A stretch of 64,000 nucleotides of DNA from Liopterus haemorrhoidalis (lineage: Eukaryota; Arthropoda; Insecta; Coleoptera; Dytiscidae): NCBI GenBank assembly GCA_963971575.1, contig OZ020616.1, forward strand, positions 36,250,306 through 36,314,305, written 5' to 3'. Positions 42,063-53,889 of the stretch are shown piece after piece; within the stretch, counting starts at the first letter, position 1, and the number at the start of each line of letters is the position of its first letter. The position numbers and the translations under genes were made by a program. A model generated the notes under the pieces. That model did not search any database, was not told the DNA's origin, and worked only from the letters and a program-made list of their open reading frames with translations.

Positions 42063-43300
42063 TAATATACTGAACAAAGCCAGAGGCTTGTGTGTTCATA
42101 CATAATTGATACAAAACAAAAATATATACAACATACAGAAATAAATATATACATACATAAATATATGATACATCTCAACATAAATAAAGTAAATAAAGAT
42201 TAAGTAAAAAAACAAAAAAAGACAGAAATAAATGAAAACAAAAAGTTAGCTTATATGGAACAAATTAATGTATTCATCCAGCCGGTTCTTGAAAGCGTTG
42301 AGACTTGGAGCTTGGACAACTTCTGCGGGCAGACAATTCCCAGATACAAACACTCGGTTGGTCAAAAAATTAGCACGCACATTCTTTTTGTATTTTTCGT
42401 GGTTAAGTTTGTACCTGTGGCCACGAAGTCGTGAGTCAGTATTCAAATTAGTTAATGGGGTCATATCGCAGTTGAAGCAGTTGGTAACCAAGCAGTACAT
42501 AGTTATCAAGTCTCCACGGGTGCGACGAGCTTCAAGAGACGGTAGTCCTAGTTTGTGTAGTCTTTCTTCATATGATAAAGAACGAAGTGTGGATCGAATC
42601 TTGGTGAAACGTCTCTGCACACTCTCCAGCAGTCTTATATCTTTGAGGAGTTTGGGTGACCATATTGATGCACTAAATTCGAGTAGCGGTCGCACGTACG
42701 TAGTAAAAAGTTTCACTAAAAGTGTTGGAGTTGAGTAGAAACTCTTCTTAATGAGGTAAATTATCCGATTCGCCCTCTTTACTACCTCAACTACGTGTTT
42801 AGACCAACTAAGATCGCTACATATGGTGACTCCCAGATCAATATGTTCGCACGCCTTGCTCAATCTTTGCCCATCAATAAAGTAGTCGAGACACGGATTA
42901 TTGTACCCCATATGCAGAACCGTAGATTTACCTTCGTTGATGGGAATCATCCAATTAGCTGACCAGGTGGAAATACTCTTCAGATCATCCTGCAGAGTGT
43001 TACCGTCCGTTATAGGTGAGTTAAAAAGTTTTGAGTCATCAGCAAAAAAAGAACGATTCGATTTAATAATATCATCAAGATCAGCCATATAAACTAGGAA
43101 AAGTAGGGGCCCCAATACTGATCCTTGGGGGACGCCACTTTGTACAGCATGAGGGGTAGACAGACATTTATTAATCTTGACTCTGAATGTGAGATTGGAC
43201 AGAAAACATTTAATCCATGCAAGAAGTTTGCCTCGAATGCCATAGTGTTCAAGTTTGTACAACAGGTGGCGAATGGGCATATAGCGACATTTGTATTGGT
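42030..43300 (-). mobile_element. CR1/Rex-like LINE, 5'-truncated
   Basis: Minus-strand insertion with a 3' (TAA)n tail (plus 42030-42060) and an open ORF. The 5' truncation point is near 43300, where it meets the right arm of the foldback element. Confidence 0.8.
42246..43280 (-). CDS. CR1/Rex-like LINE ORF2 C-terminal part, 344 codons open
   Basis: Begins within the RT: HLLYKLEHYGIRGKLLAWIK, SGVPQGSVLGPLLFLVYMADL, SFFADDSKLF (FADD in place of YADD), LKSISTWSANWMIPINEGKS, HIDLGVTICSDLSWSKHV, TYVRPLLEFSASIWSP, then LESVQRRFTKIRSTLRSLSY and the terminal NRVFVSGNCLPAEVVQAPSL with FKNRLDEY. This is RT palm, thumb and the C-terminal domain of CR1/Rex-type LINEs. The endonuclease and RT fingers are lost by 5' truncation, so the protein cannot be active, but the lack of stops shows a recent insertion. 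The first Met is only the first after the truncation. Confidence 0.85.
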   Translation of the reverse strand: MPIRHLLYKLEHYGIRGKLLAWIKCFLSNLTFRVKINKCLSTPHAVQSGVPQGSVLGPLLFLVYMADLDDIIKSNRSFFADDSKLFNSPITDGNTLQDDLKSISTWSANWMIPINEGKSTVLHMGYNNPCLDYFIDGQRLSKACEHIDLGVTICSDLSWSKHVVEVVKRANRIIYLIKKSFYSTPTLLVKLFTTYVRPLLEFSASIWSPKLLKDIRLLESVQRRFTKIRSTLRSLSYEERLHKLGLPSLEARRTRGDLITMYCLVTNCFNCDMTPLTNLNTDSRLRGHRYKLNHEKYKKNVRANFLTNRVFVSGNCLPAEVVQAPSLNAFKNRLDEYINLFHIS

Positions 43301-43449
43301 ATCGCTAAATAAAACGATGTTTACATTTAACATTTTATAATACACTCTGATGTGTTTAGATACTTGTGTTCACCTATCTAACTTATAGTAATTTCTAAAA
43401 ACCTTTTTTATTTAGTTTGTTGTTTATTTAGCAGTTATGTGTTTAGTTA

Positions 43450-44610
43450 GATATTTTATCGACTTCCATTCGATATTGTGTGTAGTGCATAGCTTTTTAG
43501 GTTAAATTCAACGTATTTCTATTTTCTTTTCTCTGATCATAGACTATTAGAATAGTTTATTTGTTTCTATTCTGTTTTTATTCTTATACTTTCATTTTAT
43601 TACGATACAAGTGACAGCGTACGAATATTAGATTCGTTAAATGGATTCTATGTAGACGTACTAAACGTGACGTCACAAAAACATGTGACGTTTCCAGTGA
43701 CGCAACTGCACTGATTCGCTGACTGCCCTATACGAATATATTGAAATTGATATTGCACAATTATTGTTAAAACATGGGAGTTTCATGTTATTAAATTCAG
43801 AGGATTCAAGAATCAAGACGAATGGGAGCGGCTACGCCCCCTAGCCGCCTTTCCTGGCTAAGACATTGAGGACAAGTAATCTGAAATTTTATTGAAAAAA
43901 GTTAAACCTTAATATGTTAATGAGAAAACCTTTTTAGAAAATATGAGAAAGAAAACTTAAATAATAGTGAATGAAACTTTCAAAATTCAGATCAAAACAA
44001 AAAAACATCCATAGATATCAAGAATTTTCATTCGTAACTTCCGAACTTACATAAAATAACAGAAACCAAACTCACCACAACAGCTATAAAATATAGCAAA
44101 CAACAAAGCGATCGGAAACTACAAGTTCGGGGTTTTATTAAAAGGCATTTCTCAAAACGTCTGTAAAGCTCGACACTTGCTCCGCCCTTAAGCACTTGGC
44201 GAATTCTTGATATACGAGGAAACGGTGTCGGAATTCCGATGATAGTAACACAGATGGGATCACCTGATCCAAGTGCAAACTTGAACCTTCAGAACGGACA
44301 ACTGAAAACAAGAGCTTAACTGAAGATCAATGAAAGAGCTCGGATTTCCCTAACACACAATAAGGTAGTCTGCGTTAAGTGAAGCTAGTTTAAACGCCAA
44401 AGTAAAGATCGCCGACATGTAAACATCTTCACTTTCAACACAGTTCTCTAATTAAGTTTATCTTCTTACTTATTAACTAAATTACAGTGCACTCTTGCAC
44501 ATGCAGTCTCTTATTCTTGCACCTGTAATCTTTAAAGTAGATTAAAAATATTCATAAGTTGACAATAAATTATGCTTTGGTTGTCGAACCTGTAGCAAAG
44601 ATCGCTACAG
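43450..44610. other. unassigned stretch
   Basis: AT-rich. 44280-44450 (agctcggattt, aagtgaagctagtttaaacgcc, catgtaaacatcttcac) is repeated in diverged form at 48265-48380, so it is an unclassified dispersed repeat. Confidence 0.45.
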
Positions 44611-44614
44611 TCTG

Positions 44615-44778
44615 TTTCTTTGGTTTAAGCGGAACTAGATTTTAAAATCCAGAAAATTCTAACGTTTCAATGAGAATATTGACCATTTTATTTAACAAAC
44701 GCCTCATTAAATCGTTAAGAAGTGAGCTCGTGACAACTAAAAAATAAAAATTTTGTTTGATTCCGCTTAAAGTATGGT
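44615..44778. mobile_element. TA-type MITE (GTTTAGGCGGAAC family), copy 3
   Basis: TTTCTTTGGTTTAAGCGGAA at the left and TTCCGCTTAAAGTATGG at the right; internal sequence also resembles 6380-6500. Confidence 0.65.
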
Positions 44779-45073
44779 GTACACTACAAATAAGTTTTGG
44801 AATAAAACTTTGGAATATATTACAATATTAGTATCAACATTACTTCTTCTTCTTAATAATTAACAAATATTAAACTTATAAAAATGACGTAACAACACAG
44901 GTATCTATGTATGTAAAGTTGAAGGCTCTAACTGAAGGTACATTAAAAATTTTCTTAGTAGTTTAGCTTTGGTAGATTTAATATACTTAGTATAAAGTAT
45001 TTTGACCATTTTTAGAATTTTTGTATGCCTATCTGTCTGTCTGTGTGTATGTATGTGTTTGTCCAAGTAAAAC

Positions 45074-45580
45074 CAGTGGCGAAGAAAAACCTCCGCTAGA
45101 CCTGCCTTCCCATAAAAAAAATTATAATAATAAAAAATTAAATTAAAAAAAAATATTTAGGTAAATCTTTAAAAATAAATTAAATTATGTCTTATACAAT
45201 TTTTTTTTTCAAAGCTTGGTTTACTAGTTTTTACTAGTTTAAATTTTCAAACTTCCGTTTCCGAATTCGGATTTTCATAAAAAACAATAGGGTTCTTCCC
45301 AATTAATAGGAAAATTCTTTTAGCACCAGAACGAACTCTTTAAATTGAACCGTTTTTGAGTTACCGTGTATACACACACACAGACACACACACAGACATA
45401 TACACACACAGACACACACACAGACATATACACACACAGACACACACGCATACGGACGGCACTTCGAAAATAGGTTTTTTGGATTCCCTGGACCATGAAA
45501 CGTGGTCATCAGTCAAAATCTAGACATCGAAAATTTTCGCGATTACAATACTTGCCCCTTATATATTAAGATCGAGCAAT
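45074..45580. repeat. dispersed repeat B, copy 1
   Basis: Starts CAGTGGCGAAG..ACCTCCGCTAGAC and ends with CTTGCCCCTTATATATTAAG; contains a (CA)n segment at 45369-45450 and the line GGATTCCCTGGACCATGAAA. Nearly the same as 51037-51550. Unclassified; the CAGTGGCG start hints at hAT. Confidence 0.75.
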
Positions 45581-45669
45581 AAAAAGACTACTCAAAAGCT
45601 ACTAGCAGGGTCGTGATGAAATTTTGTATATATGGTTATACTATTGCCCTTTTCATGATAGAATACTTT

Positions 45670-46190
45670 TTATGGGCGTACCTCGTTTAACAAGGCCTGA
45701 TAAGAGGGGTGTAACCGGGAAAATTCCCCAGGCCCCGGGGTTATTGGGGCCCCAGGGTCCTGGGCAGAGCCGTAGGAACGGCCTGGCGTCAAGACAAGTG
45801 GCAGGGGCGTGTGGCCGTCACTTCCTTGTATTTTGGAGGACCTTTTTTTTAGTTCATCAGTTGTATTTTCACCTGTATTATAATAAAAATTCCCGCTTCA
45901 TTTGTATATGGTCCAGAATCCGAACTGAAAGAATTAGTTTACACCCTCTTGACGACACCGGGTATAGAAGTATAGATCATTACCCGGGGTCTGCAAATAA
46001 AATTTCTTCCCGGGGCCCCAGAAGTCCTCTCGGTGGTCCTACGTTTAACAAATACCCGCTTTACGAAATATTTTGTAGATCTGCTTTTATACAACAAATA
46101 TCCACCTGTGTGTACGTCAGTCTGTTTTATTCTTATGGAGGACCCAACCGTGGTAACTTTTTATGTGCGTACCTCGGTTAATGAATTCCT
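45670..46190. mobile_element. GC-rich island between two TACCTCG repeats
   Basis: Two direct copies of GCGTACCTCG(T/G)TTAA (45676 and 46167) resemble Tigger-type ends. Between them, 45700-46030 is GC-rich with CCCCGGGG, GGGGCCCC and CCCGGGGCCCC motifs, probably a non-autonomous hAT-like insertion. The 185-codon ORF across it has no known relative and is likely incidental. Confidence 0.4.
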
Positions 46191-46249
46191 ATTTAACGAA
46201 ATATTTTTTTGAAACGCTGCATAGCTATGCTTTTTGTGCAATAAAATTG

Positions 46250-46735
46250 AAATGTGGCCGGAAGACGTTGTACGAGCTGCGCCATTATATGAAGATGGTT
46301 GCAGTATTGGAATATCGCTGGTGTTTTGGATGTAGCTAAAAACTCTATTAGACACTCTAAAAAGCGTCATCGAGCATCATCGTCACAGTCACATCGTCAC
46401 AGCATCGACGAACCAAAAACGCTCGAAATGACTGATTACGTCCTACAATTTCTTACCCTAATTGTTTTACACGATCGTGACTGGCTCCTAATTTTTTTCG
46501 CAAGTCATTTCGAAGAAGATCAAAATTTGGCAATTTCATCATGAACTGTCCAAAGACGATTGAGGAAACAAGGGCTTGTATTTAGAACACCTATAACTTG
46601 CTAGGCTTTTTTCGCATATTATCGAGTTGGAAAATAGCGTTTCGCTAGTGAGCATTTGAACTGACTGGACGCAAACTATAGCAGTATATTATGCAGAAAT
46701 ATGTACTGGTTGAGTTTAATTCTCTAGATGGGCAA
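46250..46735 (+). pseudogene. Tc1-like transposase remnant
   Basis: Plus-strand reading: MWPEDVVRAAPLYEDGCSI, GVLDVAKNSIRHS (HTH), DYVLQFLTL, HDRDWLLIFFASHFEEDQNL, AISS-stop-TVQRRLRKQGLVFRTP, the order seen in insect Tc1-like transposases up to the first catalytic block, which is already unrecognisable. Stops and frameshifts. Confidence 0.7.
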
Positions 46736-46739
46736 GAAC

Positions 46740-48036
46740 GAGTGTTCTGAAGGCCTAGTAATCTAGGGACTTTATTGAAAAAAAGGTAGCAAAGTCATCT
46801 ATTGACCAGTGATTTAACAATAAAACAAAGTAATTTCTTGAAAATAAAATAAAGTTATTAATTAATAATAAATTAATCGATTAATTATTAATTAATCTAA
46901 ACCAAAAATATCATATGATTAATCGATTAACAAAAACAAAATAATCGATTATTTCAATCTTTCGATTAATCGTTGCCATCTCTATACTTCATTTTTTTTA
47001 AGAATGGAGTGTGGGCAAGATAGGATCTATTTCGGTCTTGTTTTTAATTGGGTAAAAACGTGGAAATGTTTACATTGTAGAAAAATAGATTTCTGTTTGT
47101 TAGATGTCTGTAGTTTCATTCTGTTTGTCTCTATTTATTTTAACCCAAATTTGTAAACATAGGCGTACAAACTAAGTTTATAGTGAATATATTACTACGT
47201 ATTATTTCTAATAAGTAAAACGGAGATATATGTTTAAATAATGTTAGAATATGTTGCCAGTGAATAAATAGATTTTAAATTAATTTAGAATATATATATA
47301 TATTAAGAGAAATATTTTAAAATGAAGTCGTCTGAAAATGAGTTAATGCACGTAAGCCTCTGATACCAAACACAACAGTTGTTTTGCTGTCAACTGTCAT
47401 ATTCTTTGCTGTCAACGAGCGCCATATTAATAATTTGTGTTGTGTTATAGTGTCGATTAAATATAAACTTGAAGTGAAGAATAATCCATTGATAATTCGG
47501 ACTGATTTCCAATATTATTTTATATATTTTTCTTAGTTATTTTTTATAAGTTTTGTATAAATAATAAATTTTAATTACATTTTCAATTGTTATATTATTT
47601 TTTATATGTGACAGGTTTGTATAAATAATATATTTTAATTAAATTTTAAATTATTTAAAAATAAAAAAAAAGAATTATTGAACTTATTTTGAATTAATTT
47701 TAATTATTGAACTGTTCATTTATCTATATTTTACAATTTATTTAGAAATTAAGAATATTAGCAATTTTTTGTATTTAAATTATAACTTTTTAAAAACATT
47801 AATTTGATTTTACCGCAAAATGTATTTAATTTTAAATTATAAACTTTAATTTGATACAGTGTGAAACCGACCGCACTCGCAGCGCTATCTACTTCGTTCT
47901 TTAAAAAAATAGAGTGTAGATACAATGCGTTGCTAAGCAATTTTGTTACTCACAATTATTAATATGAATAGTAATATTGAAAACATTTATATAAATCAGC
48001 GGCAGCGTTTGCTTTTGTTTGCAGGTTTGAGCATCC

Positions 48037-48074
<38 letters not shown>

Positions 48075-48655
48075 CTGTAGGGTTTATATATAGATTCTAA
48101 TTTTTATCAGTTATAATCAAATATTTCACAGACAAGTGTTGTCAGGTTTTATTTGAATTATTGATGACAATCGTATAAAATCAACAATTTTAATATTTAA
48201 AAGACCTTTAAACGTTATTTTTAGTATATTTAAAACAACCGCATTTCAAAGAAACGAACGCATAGGAAAAGATGAAGGAGCTCGATTATTCTAAACACGA
48301 AGTAAAGTGGTCCTCGCTAAGTGAAGCCATTTTAAACACCAATCTGCTGGGGTCTTGTAAATGTAAACAACTTCAGCCTACCAGAATATTTGCATATACT
48401 TTTATTCTGTTGCATATTTAACAAAGCATGTTGATGAACACGTTTCCAGATTTCATTCTGGCATAACTAATGCCTCTTCAGATTACTTAGAATTTACAAT
48501 CAATAAAAATATTTTATTCCGTTCGTTATGTATAAATAAATATAGATTTAAATTGTTATGCTAAAATTTGCATAAATATGAGTTACACACCTATAGAATT
48601 GTATTGAATAATGAAATTCATGTGAATCGATATTAATTTCAATAACACCCTCAGT
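46740..48655. other. unassigned stretch
   Basis: 46860-46985 has several ATCGATTAAT repeats ending CGTTGCCATCTCTA, a likely hAT end with no partner found. A (TTA)n run lies at 48030-48072. The rest is very AT-rich with no domain. Confidence 0.45.
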
Positions 48656-48750
48656 ATTCAGGTTAAGAAATGTGGAAGAAATGGATCAGTTTTGCTGCCT
48701 TGGTAACACAGTCACCAAAGACTTTGGAATTTCGAATAATATGTAAGCTT
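48655..48750 (+). pseudogene. RTE-like LINE fragment
   Basis: Reads RLRNVEEMDQFCCLGNTVTK then DFGISNNM, matching the 'VE.F.YLGS.IT.DGGI' segment after the RT in RTE-type ORF2. About 30 residues. Confidence 0.55.
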
Positions 48751-48759
48751 GTGTCAGTC

Positions 48760-50055
48760 TATTTCGCTGTTTATTTTTGACGTAAAATACGTCAATCATT
48801 TGGTTCCAATATTGGGCCCTCGGTAAAAGTCCTTGTAAAGTCCCAAAAAACTGTACACCAGACTTCCTCCAATAATTTCAAAGCTAGAAACAATATAAAA
48901 ACTGAGTTGAAGAGTTGAGTTGAGGTTCAAAGAGTCTGCCAAAATAGCGTTCAAGGTTAGATGAAGCAATAGAGAGCCGAGAGCGCATCCGCCGTTTTGT
49001 GATAAAATCGGCACTCGCGTTAAAATTTGTATAACTCAGGACTGCGACCTGACAGCACGTACCGCAATCTCATTTGTTTCCTTAACGCGAGATCTATCGA
49101 GATATGTAATAATATTTGTGAGGAAACTTGATTATACAGCTGAAAAAAATAATCTCTCTAAACCTAAAATCTGCAAATTCACTTTTCTAACCCGCATTCA
49201 ACACTCAACGGCCACTCGACGTATTTTACCCCCAAAAGACCTGCGGCAGTGACTTCGACATAACCCCTTCCCCCTTTTAAGGTAAAGTAACATAAAAAAA
49301 AACTTGCCTTCACAGATATGTAGAACATAGGGAGAGGGCCACCCCTACACACGGGCAGAGGTCCACAGATTTGAGCCCCCCCCCTGAATATTCTACATAA
49401 CACGTATTTAAGGAACGTATTTTTTGTATATTTCAACGATTATATAAGTGAGCCCAACCAAAAAAATATTCTAGCTTATGAGCCCCCCCTAAAAAATTTG
49501 GGTGCGCGCCTTTTAGAACATAATGGATGTAATTTCTAAAGAGATTTGTCTACTAATATTGGAAAGATATTTCTTACAAAATGCTTGTTTGTTTAAAAAT
49601 AACTTTTTTAGACGACCATATCAAAACCAGTTCTTTATTAGCATCTGATACCAGCCAAAAAGTAAATCTTTTTCGGCCTAGGCCAATTCACTAATCCGCT
49701 GGATGCTAGAGGTTACACTGAAACAACCGACAGTCAAACTTTTATAATTGTAATAATTGTTCAGCAATCATAAATTATCCAATATAAATAAATCAATTTA
49801 ATTTTTCTAATAAAAATTACTTATGGTCGCCCAAAAAATTAATGTGCACCCTGGCCAAGAAGAACTTTTTCGTCCTTATCTGTTTGAAGTCTCGGCCTTC
49901 AAATTCAGAAAAAGATCTACTTTTTGGCCATGGTACACAAATAACTATTAAAGGACCATCACACGAGAGCTCTGTCATCTTGTACTGCGATTATCACATC
50001 ATTGCTTTAATCAATTTTTTATGCAGAACATTCGATTGCAGACCGTCGTCGGATT
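48760..50055. other. unassigned stretch
   Basis: Contains GAGCCCCCC runs at 49373 and 49482, typical of decayed hAT ends. Small ORFs on the minus strand (48796-49014, 49179-49436) have no known relatives. Confidence 0.45.
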
Positions 50056-50059
50056 AATG

Positions 50060-50460
50060 TTAAACAAACTATGTAGTCTTCTTCTTCAAATACCATCTCC
50101 GTTTCGAAGGCTGGCCCCACTGGCATAGCAATCTTAACCTTGGATGCTATCCTCCTGAAACGATCTATACTTGATATTCCAAACCACTCTCTCAAGTTCC
50201 ACAACCAGATATTCGTCGCCTTCCTACTGATCTCTTACCATTTATTTTTTCTTTCCATTATTAACTGTAATAAATGATATTTATTATCACGTATTACAAG
50301 GCCTAGATATTGCAACGTCCTCTTTTTAATTAAGTTGTAGTTTTGTTCTCATCTTGGTGAGTACTTCTTCGTTCTCTTTTCTGCTGGTGCAATATTTATC
50401 TGTAAATACACATTTCGAATGCATCTATTCTCCTTTTTAACTCTTTAATAAAGTCCAGGC
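50060..50460 (-). pseudogene. LINE ORF2 C-terminal remnant (NLREWFG type)
   Basis: Minus strand has KENEEVLTKMRTKLQL, then NLREWFGISSIDRFRRIA and SKVKIAM, the conserved C-terminal end of a widespread insect LINE group ('SWLRNLREWFG....LFRAA.SKVKIAM.I'). Broken by stops. Confidence 0.65.
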
Positions 50461-50475
50461 CTAATAAAGTCTATA

Positions 50476-51753
50476 CAGTGGCGGCTCCTGAGTACGCGCT
50501 GTGGAGCTGCAGCTCTTACTTGAAAATAATATTTAAACAACAATCTTTTTTTGAACTCAAAATGCATTTAACATAGTAATTGTCGTGTGAAAATGTTTTT
50601 TTTTAAATATATTTTGAACATTGAATGCTATCGTTTCATAAATATTTACAAGTTTCCTTTGAAAAAGTCTACGTCACGCTGCTTATGTAGGCTTGTAAAG
50701 GGGTAGCGGTGAGTAGGCAGTAGTGATAAACTGGTGGGGATCGGAGATAGAATGCTGTTAGCGTCACAATAAGAGCGATCACAGGACTATGAAATTATTG
50801 AATGTATTTATGTAAGTCGTAACTGAAATCGCTATACCTATATTATCTCTAAAAATTTATTGTTTAGGTAGCTATTAATATTTAGTATTTTCTAACTTTT
50901 ACTTTTAAATTTATATAAGTATCATAGCTTAACAAATACGTTTCGTATTTTAGATTATAAACCAATAGGTTTAAAAAATGAATACTGTCAAATCATTATT
51001 GGAAATTCCATTTAACAGACGAACGTTAGAAGAAACCAGTGGCGAAGGGAGACCTCCGCTAGACTTGCCCTCCCATAAAAAAAAATAATAATAAAAAAAA
51101 ATACTTATTTTTTTTTTTTTTGATTTAAAAGAGGATTTAGGTAAATCTTCAAAAATACATCAAATTATGTCCTATACAAATTTTTGTCCAAGGCTTGGTT
51201 TACTAGTTACGAATTTTACTAAATTTTAAAGTTTAATAACTTCCGTTTCCGGTTTCGGGTTTTAATAAAAAACAATAGGGTTCTTCCCAATTATTCGAAC
51301 GAATAACGAACGAACTCTTTAAGTTAAACCGTTTTTGAGTTATCGTGTATACACACAGACACAAAGTAACATACACAGACACACACACACACACACACAC
51401 ACAGACACACACACATACGGAAGACTTCGAAAATAGGTTTTTTGGATTCCCTGGACCATGAAACGTGGTCAGTCAAATCAGTCAAAATCTCGACATCGAA
51501 AATTTTCGCGGTTACAATACTTGCCCCTTATATATTAAGGTCGGGCAAGTAAAAATTGATATTAAAAAATTGGGGCGACCCACACCAAATTTAAATATTT
51601 CGGAAAGTGCAAAAAGCAAATAATAATTATAAGAGGCAATTCAACAGATTCATTCAGGGTCTTATATGACAAAACGTCGTGGTTAAACAACTAAACCTAT
51701 CCTTGTATTATAATTTGCAGCTCTGGGTCCCAAAAAGTCACGATCCGCCACTG
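50476..51753. mobile_element. non-autonomous hAT element
   Basis: Termini CAGTGGCGGCTC and GATCCGCCACTG, flanked by AGTCTATA and CCTCTATA (6 of 8 bases equal). GAGCTGCAGCTCTTACTTG near the left and GCAGCTCTGGGTCCC near the right extend the similarity. Contains dispersed repeat B copy 2. Confidence 0.7.
51037..51550. repeat. dispersed repeat B, copy 2
   Basis: Same as 45074-45580 apart from small indels and a longer (CA)n run (51379-51413). Confidence 0.75.
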
Positions 51754-51759
51754 CCTCTA

Positions 51760-52370
51760 TACCATGCAACACTACTGGAAAGATGTAGCATTGCACAAAC
51801 TGAAGGTTTAATACGATTGGTCGTGAGATCTTAGTAGTTGAGGCGGTAACATTCAAAACCTGATTTGCCGTAACCTGGGTAATACAGTTTTGATGTAATT
51901 ACAAAAATCGTCATAATTCTACTTGCAGCAAGTTGGGAACCTAACTTTTCGACTTATTTATTTTTAAGGTCTCAATGTCATTAAAATTTTAATGGAAAAA
52001 TTACGAAAAATTGATTATTTAAATTTGGACCAGTCACGTTTTGCATGAAAGTTCATGTCCACTAAGTAGTGGATAAATAATAGTATAAATGGACAAAACA
52101 AGGATAAAATTTGAATGAATTTTTATTAGTAAAAATAGGTTTACATTATTTTATATATTCTTATTTTGAATTATTATTATTTATTTATCAGTTATTAACT
52201 ATGCAAATCATAAATTTAATTTCCCAAATAATCACATAAAACCTCTTATTGAGGTACTCCTGTAGATGGAAGATCGTAGAGTAATTCTTTGTATCTAGTG
52301 TTTCTGATTTCTCGACATTAGACTCATTTTCTCGAGAAATCTCGAGAAAAATAATTACATAATTATTAGA
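51760..52370. other. unassigned stretch
   Basis: AT-rich. The right border has CTCGAGAAATCTCGAGAAA, which recurs at 53990-54045 on the other side of the Helitron, so the Helitron interrupted an older CTCGAG-rich repeat. Confidence 0.5.
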
Positions 52371-52373
52371 ATA

Positions 52374-53883
52374 CTAGTGGACCTGTTGCCAACTGTGTTG
52401 GCAAACAAATCATTACCTTAATGTGGAACTTGCTCGATACCTCATACTTCTTTCTCTAGCCATACGCCTAACTTCATCTAATTCAAATTGAATCAAATCT
52501 TCGCACGTTATGAAAAACTGGACAAATAATGAGTATTATTCTGAATTATTTATTCATTAACTTTTTAAGATGGGAAAACGATTCATTTTCACTCGTGCAT
52601 TACCTTTATAATAATAAAACTGAAAATGATTTGAGACGTTAAATTTAAAATATATTTATTAAAATAAATTTTCCAATTACTTATATAATATAAAAATACG
52701 CACACGGAAAAAAGCGCAAATGAAAAAATACACACACGGAAAAAAGCGTACTTACACTATATCTCAAATCAGTTTGAAATATATCGTGAGAAACTATTAC
52801 AAAGTAAAATTTAATTGCTTGCCCGTTTACTTTTATAGTGTAGTACTGACTTTTAAATGTAAATTTGTCATTTCAAAATATTCCTTACGCTGTAAAACCT
52901 ACTTCAGATATGTTGGTTATGATCATTATAACTAAGATATCATTTATCTTTATGACATATGTCAAATTAAATGAAATTTTAAGAAAGTGAAATTTTTTAC
53001 CATGTTTTAATACCAACATGACATACAATTTCAAAGGTGCAAACTATTGAATGTATCAATTTGTAATTTTTACCAAAATATTTTAAATATTTCGAACCAA
53101 TTTTAAATTTACACAAATAAGTTGTCACCTAGCGCGTTTAATGACGTTTGGATACTTCGGTAAATTTCGGTAAGTTACGTTACATGTCGGAATCTTGCTG
53201 CTACTATTTTTAGTGAAATATATTAATTTATTATAAAAAAGAAACAAGAACGCCAAAAACTAATAGACAGATAAAATAATCACTATTTAAATAATTAGAA
53301 ATCGTAGAAATAAAAAAATAATAAAGCATTGAAAAAATAAAAATTCGGTAAACTTCGGTAAGTTACGTTACATGTCGGAATCTTGCTGCTACTATTTTTA
53401 GTGAAATATATTAATTTATTATAAAAAAGAAACAAGAACGCCAAAAACTAATAGACAGATAAAATAATCCCTATTTAAATAATTAGAAATCGTAGAAATA
53501 AAAAAATAATAAAGAAAAAAAATTCACATTTTTCTTACTTACTTTCATCAAACCAAATATTTTTTAAAATAATTATTTTTCTGCTAATAATAATTTTAAT
53601 CAAAAATATCGAATATCACGGAAGGATAACGTTTTTCTGTGTTTTGTTTCGTAATAAAACCGATCCGTGTATTTCACAACTAAATTAATAATTGTGAAGT
53701 AATTTTTTAATGAAAAACACAACTGTCATTTTTAATAATTTATTGTCAACACTGAAAACTAAAATTCACAGCACACTACTGTCCAATACATAAATTAATA
53801 CTACTATATAATAAGAACCTCGCTTCAATTGTTTCCACGCACCCAGACAGCCAGGGACACAGATTGGGGTATTATATTATAGA
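52374..53883 (-). mobile_element. non-autonomous Helitron, copy 2
   Basis: Minus strand: starts TCTATAATATAATAC after A, ends CTAG before T, with a perfect GCCAAC-TGT-GTTGGC hairpin (52388-52402). Homologous along its length to 13310-14629. Carries a 188-base tandem duplication (about 53156-53520). Confidence 0.88.
53156..53520. repeat. 188-bp tandem duplication in Helitron copy 2
   Basis: TAAGTTACGTTACATGTCGG occurs at 53171 and 53359 with nearly the same sequence following. Absent from copy 1. Confidence 0.85.
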
Positions 53884-53889
53884 TACATC

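Larger units (their letters stand above)
40960..43445. mobile_element. foldback element split by LINE insertions
   Basis: The left arm (40960-41310) is inverted in two pieces on the right: 41860-42030 matches 41153-41310, and 43300-43445 matches 40960-41145. The gap between the two right pieces is exactly the CR1-like LINE at 42030-43300. The spacer carries a G14 run (41374-41387) and an RTE-like 3' fragment. Confidence 0.7.

Noticed and set aside
42268..42738. 156-codon plus ORF
   Set aside because: Antisense shadow of the CR1-like ORF2 at 42246-43280.
45303..45509. 68-codon minus ORF rich in Val/Cys
   Set aside because: Reads through a (CA)n microsatellite in repeat B.
46860..46990. Origin-like or homeodomain-site cluster (ATCGATTAAT repeats)
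   Set aside because: The repeats end in GTTGCCATCTCTA, typical of hAT-type ends, so transposon origin is simpler.
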